DNA of 18,403 nt from an uncultured Chitinophagaceae bacterium (GTDB taxonomy: Bacteria > Bacteroidota > Bacteroidia > Chitinophagales > Chitinophagaceae). The translations under genes were made by a program, and so were the position numbers. The first letter of the stretch is position 1, and every line of letters starts with the position of its first letter. The stretch spans positions 1 to 18,403 of the forward strand of contig CALKVC010000086.1 in assembly GCA_937996595.1 (NCBI GenBank), given 5' to 3'. Shown here in pieces: positions 14,121 through 18,403 of the stretch. Below the pieces are notes generated by a model. The model was not told the DNA's origin, did no database searches, and saw nothing but the letters and a program-made list of their open reading frames with translations.

Positions 14121-14858
14121 TCACTGGTGCTGCTGGTTGAATTTTTTTTCGAACAGCCACCAGGAAGTCCGCCTTTTTTTCTCCGCTTTTAAACCAAATC
14201 TTTTGATGGCGTTGTGTTTCAGGTGTTCTACCGCTTCATCAATAGAATCAGTAAACAGGCAGAGGTCTAGGTCGGAAGCGGAAATGGTTCCCCTGGTTTT
14301 CATTTTCTCTATATGTTCGATGATATCTTTATGATAGGCCTTATCAAAAATGATTATCGGGAATTCATGCAGCATTTTGGTCTGTATGAGGGTAAGCGCT
14401 TCAAAATATTCGTCCAGCGTACCAAAACCGCCGGGCATAACAATGAATGCATATGAATATTTTATGAGCAGGGTTTTTCGAACAAAAAAATACCGGATGT
14501 TCACCGATTTATCCAGGTATGGATTCGGGTGTTGTTCGTGAGGCAAAATGATATTGCAGCCAACACTTCTTCCGCCAACATCTTTTGCACCGCGATTAGC
14601 GGCTTCCATCACACCCGGGCCGCCGCCTGTCATAATGGTGAAACCGAGTTTTGCAATTTCGGCAGACAGTTTCTGCGTTTGAATGTATGTACTATCTGTT
14701 TCAGAAAACCTGGCCGAACCAAAAACGGTAACACAGGGACCGGCAAAATGAAGCGTCCTGAAACCTTTAATGAATTCAAACAGCACTTTTACAGAAAACC
14801 TGAACTCATTCCACCTGCTTTGGGGGCCTTCCAAAAACCTGATTTCTGATTTTGACAT
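14121..14858 (-). CDS. LOG-family (TIGR00730) nucleotide 5'-monophosphate phosphoribohydrolase
   Basis: A 245-residue Rossmann-fold protein of the LOG family, often mislabelled lysine decarboxylase. Diagnostic motifs are GSARF at 47-51, GGGPGVMEAANRG at 78-90, Arg127-Lys128 in the FFVRK loop, and PGGFGTLDE at 142-150 with the catalytic Glu150. Family members cleave nucleoside 5'-monophosphates to free base and ribose 5-phosphate; plant LOGs release cytokinins and E. coli PpnN cleaves purine and pyrimidine nucleotides. Here it could supply free purine bases, but the gene is 1.8 kb from the xdh operon and separated from it by unrelated genes, so any link is speculative. ATG at 14858, with a TAnnTTTG element 16 bases upstream. 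Confidence 0.9.
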   Translation of the reverse strand: MSKSEIRFLEGPQSRWNEFRFSVKVLFEFIKGFRTLHFAGPCVTVFGSARFSETDSTYIQTQKLSAEIAKLGFTIMTGGGPGVMEAANRGAKDVGGRSVGCNIILPHEQHPNPYLDKSVNIRYFFVRKTLLIKYSYAFIVMPGGFGTLDEYFEALTLIQTKMLHEFPIIIFDKAYHKDIIEHIEKMKTRGTISASDLDLCLFTDSIDEAVEHLKHNAIKRFGLKAEKKRRTSWWLFEKKFNQQHQ

Positions 14859-14874
14859 GCAAACTTTTTTTTAC

Positions 14875-14882
14875 CAAATGTA
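14875..14882 (-). promoter_or_regulatory. Putative -7 promoter element of the LOG gene
   Basis: TACATTTG on the - strand is an exact TAnnTTTG match ending 16 bases before the ATG, the same placement as the element before uraD-uraH. The -33 region overlaps the hairpin at 14899-14923 and shows only a TTTT in place of TTTG. Confidence 0.38.
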
Positions 14883-14898
14883 GTATATAATGACTTTT

Positions 14899-14923
14899 AA
14901 AAGCATTACGATACAATGCTTTT
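14899..14923 (-). terminator. Hairpin after the Crp/Fnr gene, probable terminator
   Basis: AAAAGCATT (14899-14907) and AATGCTTTT (14915-14923) are perfect 9-bp complements around a 7-base loop, 32 bases past the Crp/Fnr stop codon. The stem is AT-rich and its A/T ends serve as both A- and T-tracts, so it could work in either direction, but its strength is doubtful. Confidence 0.5.
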
Positions 14924-14955
14924 CAAGCTTGCAGACAGCATTATTCAACAAAATT

Positions 14956-15588
14956 TTACCCGAATGATGGAAGTAACTTCAATTCATTCCTGTACAGGAT
15001 GATCTTTTTGTCATTTTCCAGTTGTTTCAGCAACCTTGATATAACCACCCTTGATGTTGCCAGTTCGTCAGCAATTACCGTATGAGATGTTTTAATAACT
15101 GAAGATCCGTTGAGGCGTTGTTTCTCTTTCAGATAAGCGATCAGCCTTTCATCCAGTTTATGAAATGCGATGCTTTCTATGGATTTCAACAGTTCAATGA
15201 ACCGTTCATTGAAACTGCGCATGATATAATTTTTCCAACCTGGATATTTGCATATCCATTCATCCAGTTTTATATGCGGGATGGCAATCAGCTCCACATT
15301 ATCTTCAGCAATGGCTTTCACTTCACTTTTTTTGGCTTCCACACAGCAACTGTATGCCATAGAACAGCTTTCATTGCTTGATAAATAATATAACAGTATC
15401 TCTTTTCCCGATTCGTCGAGCCTGTACACTTTAACGGTTCCCTTAATGATGATAGGCATCATACGTATGTATTTGCCATAATCCATGATCAGGTCACCTT
15501 CTTTAAAGCTTTGCCAGGTTCCAAATTGTTGAATTTCCTGAATGAGTGCAGGTTCAAATATGTGTCTAAAACCATCCAGATTTGTCAT
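14956..15588 (-). CDS. Crp/Fnr-family transcriptional regulator with a Cys motif in the effector domain
   Basis: A 210-residue regulator. Residues about 15-105 form the cNMP-binding-like beta-barrel (FKEGDLIMDYGKYIRMMPIIIKG, then VKVYRLDESGKEILLYYL). Residues 125-145 form the dimer helix. Residues 150-205 form the winged helix-turn-helix, with recognition region ADELATSRVVISRLLKQLE. Where cyclic-nucleotide-binding members have the GE...R[ST]A phosphate cassette, this protein reads SNESCSMAYSCCVEAKKSEV, with Cys75, Cys81 and Cys82. Cyclic AMP binding is therefore unlikely; a thiol, metal or Fe-S sensor is plausible but inferred. It starts 2 bases after the porin stop, so it is the last gene of the sulfur-type operon. 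Confidence 0.9.
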   Translation of the reverse strand: MTNLDGFRHIFEPALIQEIQQFGTWQSFKEGDLIMDYGKYIRMMPIIIKGTVKVYRLDESGKEILLYYLSSNESCSMAYSCCVEAKKSEVKAIAEDNVELIAIPHIKLDEWICKYPGWKNYIMRSFNERFIELLKSIESIAFHKLDERLIAYLKEKQRLNGSSVIKTSHTVIADELATSRVVISRLLKQLENDKKIILYRNELKLLPSFG

Positions 15589-15590
15589 AC

Positions 15591-17039
15591 TTAAAAATGG
15601 TAATTTAATACAAAATTGTATTGCAACAAATTTACTTTATTGAATACATACTTTTCATTGCCATATGTTTCACCCATGTTCAGTTTACCCACAACCAGTA
15701 ATTGGGCTTCCAGCCCGGTGAATAACCGGGAGAACGCATAACGTACATCTGCATTTACCTGCAGGTAAGAAGGCAGTCCGTATTTATTGAGTGCGTAGTT
15801 CTTAATATCCGGCAGCTGATAATAACCGGCTGCCAGTGATGTCTTAAGCCCGGCCTTAGTTATATTATAATTCAATTTACCAACAAATGCATGCACGTCC
15901 CCCAGCCCTTCATTCCTCTCCCTTGGCAGAAAGGTGAAAAAAGGATCCCTGCCCCATTCACGGGGTACAAGGTATCTTCCTGCTGATGTGATGCGGTTAT
16001 AATTCAAACTTGTTTCCCACCGCTTATTTTTCCATCCCGCTCTCATTCCGAAAGTGGTGGAATGTGCACCCTTTCCAAAATATGATTTTTGCTGATCCGG
16101 GTTTCCTCCGTCATTTACACCGTTTTGTATCATAATCTGTGCAGCGGCAAACAGCAACGCATTGTTCTTTTGTTTTGCAGAAAAATCAACCTGGAACATA
16201 GCCGTGTTAAAAACATTTTCGGCAAAAAAATCCCAAAACTGTATTGTAACTTTTTTATGTACCGTATGCGTAATCCCGAGCAATGCCACCGCCTTGCTGC
16301 TTGTATTACCGGCATAGCCGGATTTTACTCCGTTTGTATTTACACCAACCGGATAAACCCCAATCGACTTGCCTGCATTATACCATTTTACCGTGCCCCG
16401 GGGTGAAAATGCATACAATACGCCCCCTTCAATTTTAGTCTTTTTAATTTCATTGATTTCAAACATCAACCCTTCAACACCTGTAGGCCTCATACGGCCA
16501 TCCTGGAGGTTTATCAGCGGCGTATTGATTAGCTGCCTGCCAAAAGTAATATTTGAACTCCTGAAATTATATTTAAGGTACAATTCCTCCAGCCGGTCGA
16601 TGTCAGTCTTGTTTCCGGGGTCTTCCACATCAAAAAGCGCCAGCTCATAACGGTTAGGCTGACCTGTAACAGAATCATTCTTTGAAAAGTCGGAAGAACC
16701 GATGTTAAAAATATAGAAACCACTTACAGCCATTTGAAAGCCATGAAACCTGGCCGTTTCAAATCGAAGCCCGCCACCAACTGCATTGGCGTAATAATCT
16801 GTGAGACCGCTTTTATTGTTGGTGGCCATAAAAAAATACCGGAAATGCCCGTTGAACCTGCCCGCTTTGAATGCATGCAGGATAGAACTGGTATCTGTAT
16901 TGTTTTGTTGCTTTCCCTTATATGTTTCCGGCTTTTCTGTAATTTCCTGGTGCTGCGCAAGCACCTGATTAACTGATACAATAAACAATACAAGAAAAAC
17001 TGCAAAGAACTTACCCATTAGCCTGTTAAAAATCTTCAT
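15591..17039 (-). CDS. Outer-membrane porin-like beta-barrel protein
   Basis: A 482-residue protein from the ATG at 17039. The N-terminus is a signal peptide (Lys and Arg, then FFAVFLVLFIVSV, cleavage expected after VLA at residue 28). The rest shows alternating amphipathic strands rich in Tyr, Phe, Gly and Asn and ends in Phe (NYHF), as outer-membrane barrels do. Stretches RLEELYLKYNF (149-159) and FGRQLINTPLINLQDGRM (166-183) recall OprD-type porins of Bacteroidota. The substrate is unknown. A longer frame to 17078 would overlap the DsrE gene and place 13 residues before the signal peptide, so it was rejected. It lies 11 bases after the DsrE gene and 2 bases before the Crp/Fnr gene. Confidence 0.82.
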   Translation of the reverse strand: MKIFNRLMGKFFAVFLVLFIVSVNQVLAQHQEITEKPETYKGKQQNNTDTSSILHAFKAGRFNGHFRYFFMATNNKSGLTDYYANAVGGGLRFETARFHGFQMAVSGFYIFNIGSSDFSKNDSVTGQPNRYELALFDVEDPGNKTDIDRLEELYLKYNFRSSNITFGRQLINTPLINLQDGRMRPTGVEGLMFEINEIKKTKIEGGVLYAFSPRGTVKWYNAGKSIGVYPVGVNTNGVKSGYAGNTSSKAVALLGITHTVHKKVTIQFWDFFAENVFNTAMFQVDFSAKQKNNALLFAAAQIMIQNGVNDGGNPDQQKSYFGKGAHSTTFGMRAGWKNKRWETSLNYNRITSAGRYLVPREWGRDPFFTFLPRERNEGLGDVHAFVGKLNYNITKAGLKTSLAAGYYQLPDIKNYALNKYGLPSYLQVNADVRYAFSRLFTGLEAQLLVVGKLNMGETYGNEKYVFNKVNLLQYNFVLNYHF

Positions 17040-17050
17040 TAAAAAATAGA

Positions 17051-17500
17051 TTAAAACCCTGATTTTATATAACTCCATCCCTGTTCCTGCCTGGATACGA
17101 TTTCAATGATGCCTGCAGTAACATACCCAGCCAGCGGTAAAATTTGTTCCTTGGTCACTTTCCTTTCTTTCATTGAAAACTCACAGGCCACGAAACTGAT
17201 ATCCTTTTTAATCAGTTCTTCCAACTTAGGAAGCACAGTTGTTTTTTCTTTCATCAGCATTTGCAGGCCTGGTCCATGGCAAACCACTTCTATTTTTGTG
17301 TCCGGGGCAACAGAAGTAATATTTGACAGTTGTTTCATCAATGCTTTATGAGCCAGGGTATCTTCTGTTGAAAGCTGAAAAACAATTCTATGCACAGAAG
17401 CAGTTGTATTGGCATTAGTTGCGGAATGATTGTGATCGCCCTGGGCAAAACTGATTCCGCTTGCAGATAATAATAACAGCGCCAGTAATAATTTTTTCAT
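17051..17500 (-). CDS. Secreted DsrE/DsrF-like family protein
   Basis: A 149-residue protein from the ATG at 17500, with a clear signal peptide (MKKLLLALLLLSASGISFAQ, cleavage near residue 19). Residues about 36-149 form a DsrE-like alpha/beta domain: HRIVFQLST at the first strand, then IEVVCHGPGLQMLM (Cys74) and ISFVACEFSM (Cys106). The second Cys is at the position of the sulfur-carrying Cys of DsrE/TusD proteins. Family members relay or bind persulfide sulfur; an exported form is common in Bacteroidota. Its place after a SoxB-like gene suggests a role in periplasmic sulfur handling. The longer frame to 17548 adds 16 residues before the signal peptide and is not favoured. Confidence 0.85.
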   Translation of the reverse strand: MKKLLLALLLLSASGISFAQGDHNHSATNANTTASVHRIVFQLSTEDTLAHKALMKQLSNITSVAPDTKIEVVCHGPGLQMLMKEKTTVLPKLEELIKKDISFVACEFSMKERKVTKEQILPLAGYVTAGIIEIVSRQEQGWSYIKSGF

Positions 17501-17534
17501 GCCGGTTAATTTAAAATTAGAAATTGATTTTGTA

Positions 17535-17561
17535 CAAGCGGCTTGCAACCACTGCGCTTGC
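17535..17561. repeat. Short repeat/hairpin in the gap between SoxB-like and DsrE genes
   Basis: CAAGCG (17535-17540) and CGCTTG (17555-17560) can form a 6-bp stem. GCTTGC also occurs twice 15 bases apart (17541-17546, 17556-17561), so the left arm has two possible partners. There is no T-run, so this is at best a weak hairpin or processing site within the operon. Confidence 0.25.
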
Positions 17562-17563
17562 TA

Positions 17564-18403
17564 TTAATAAAATCGGTAGTCAACACCGTGAACCTGTGTA
17601 AGCAGGTTTTGAGATGCATCCAGTATACGTGCTGCCATTGCCGGTTTGGGTGTTACCGGAGAATTGGCTGCCAGGTAATTAGTTAGCAATGAATGTAACG
17701 TATATTCAGTATTCATTGCGTTTCTAACCCCTTTCATCCTGCATAACATATCTGTAGGATCGCCGTCTCTTTCACAGGCACAAATTGTATAATATTTATC
17801 CGGGTCAAGTGGTTGCCCCCCGATTGTAAGGCTTTGAACACGTTTCCCTTTTTTCTCAAAGGCTTTAAAAGTCATTTCCATTCCTTTAAACTTAATCACC
17901 CAGCCGCCAAATCGTTCCGAGGCATTTTCTGCAAACACATTGTTCAGTTCTTTTTCAATCCAGTCTTTCATTTGTTTACCGGTTACTTCACCTGTTTTAA
18001 CTGTACTGTCTACCGGCAACATGTCATAAATGTAACCTTCAGTAATGGGGATATTACCGGTATGATCGGGCGTAGTTCTTGGAGGGCAAAACCGGAAGCC
18101 GTTTGATAGCACCACATCCACATTTTTCACCTGCCAGTGAATGGCATTTAAAATCATCGTATCTATGGGGTTTTCCACCACAAAATACCGGTAAAGCGGT
18201 ATCGTGCTGTAGCCGATAACCTTATTTATAGACTTTTCAAAAGGGCCTTCATTCGTTTTAATTAAGGCCGCCATTTCCTTGTCTGCCCTGTATGCTGATG
18301 CATCGATCTCTACCAGTTCGTATTCATCCTTAACCACATTTCCGTTACTTACAGTAAGTTTTAGTTTTCCGGCGAACGAACCAAAGGCGCCGGGTTCAAC
18401 CAC
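17564..18403 (-). CDS. SoxB-like / 5'-nucleotidase-family protein, C-terminal part (5' end beyond window)
   Basis: The frame is open to the right edge, so only the last 279 residues are seen; the GTG at the edge is not a real start. The fragment is the 5'-nucleotidase C-terminal substrate-binding domain: VVLSNGFRFCPP at 97-108, IPITEGYIYDMLPVDS at 118-133, VKTGEVTGKQMKDWIE at 135-150, then ERFGGWVIKFKGMEM at 163-177. The NGFRF form and the GGW...GM stretch resemble SoxB (thiosulfohydrolase of the Sox pathway) more than ordinary UshA-type nucleotidases. The dimetal phosphoesterase domain that would confirm this lies outside. Unusual Cys residues occur at 106, 208, 210 and 221. It precedes the DsrE gene by 63 bp and probably opens the operon or lies inside it. 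Nucleotidase activity remains the alternative. Confidence 0.75.
   Translation of the reverse strand: MVEPGAFGSFAGKLKLTVSNGNVVKDEYELVEIDASAYRADKEMAALIKTNEGPFEKSINKVIGYSTIPLYRYFVVENPIDTMILNAIHWQVKNVDVVLSNGFRFCPPRTTPDHTGNIPITEGYIYDMLPVDSTVKTGEVTGKQMKDWIEKELNNVFAENASERFGGWVIKFKGMEMTFKAFEKKGKRVQSLTIGGQPLDPDKYYTICACERDGDPTDMLCRMKGVRNAMNTEYTLHSLLTNYLAANSPVTPKPAMAARILDASQNLLTQVHGVDYRFY

Noticed and set aside
14121..14858. Lysine decarboxylase
   Set aside because: The PGGFGTLDE motif defines the LOG family; the lysine decarboxylase label is a known misannotation.
1..18403. Mobile element, CRISPR, tRNA/rRNA or toxin-antitoxin system
   Set aside because: No transposase, regular repeat array, clover-leaf or small paired genes were seen; composition looks uniform by eye.

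Overview
The window looks like a chromosomal segment of a Bacteroidota bacterium, probably of the Chitinophagaceae/Chitinophagales type. The reasons are the protein flavour (cytochrome c-tailed PuuD, Bacteroidota-style Crp/Fnr and porin), the lack of Shine-Dalgarno sequences before most starts, and several TAnnTTTG-type -7 promoter elements. The lineage is inferred from these features, not from a database match. No rRNA, tRNA, CRISPR, insertion sequence or phage gene was seen. Genes fill almost all of the window; the longest gene-free stretch is 255 bp (13866-14120).

Left edge (1-1278, + strand): the 3' part of a membrane-anchored sulfite-oxidase/MsrP-type molybdoenzyme, then guanine deaminase (guaD).

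Centre (1272-12290, - strand): eight genes in one direction for oxidative purine breakdown. In transcription order they are xdhA (2Fe-2S/FAD), xdhB (molybdopterin subunit), allantoinase, allantoicase, PuuD-type urate hydroxylase with a cytochrome c tail, a fused OHCU decarboxylase/5-hydroxyisourate hydrolase, a CitE/HpcH-like TIM-barrel aldolase, and xdhC. With guaD, the genes cover guanine -> xanthine -> urate -> 5-hydroxyisourate -> OHCU -> (S)-allantoin -> allantoate -> ureidoglycolate + urea. No ureidoglycolate lyase, urease or purine permease is recognisable. The aldolase is the obvious candidate for the end of the pathway, and an unrecognised eight-helix membrane protein transcribed divergently from xdhA is a candidate for uptake. 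Regulation is probably layered: xdhA starts at TTG, the urate-fusion gene has its own -7 element, and a strong intrinsic terminator separates the aldolase from xdhC.

Right part (12304-14858): the divergent membrane protein, then on the - strand a small heat-shock protein (Hsp20) and a LOG-family nucleotide phosphoribohydrolase.

Right edge (14956-18403, - strand): a compact apparent operon of a SoxB-like/5'-nucleotidase-family protein (running off the window), a secreted DsrE-family protein, an outer-membrane porin-like beta-barrel, and a Crp/Fnr regulator with cysteines where a cyclic-nucleotide pocket would lie. This looks like a sulfur-compound module, separate from the purine module.
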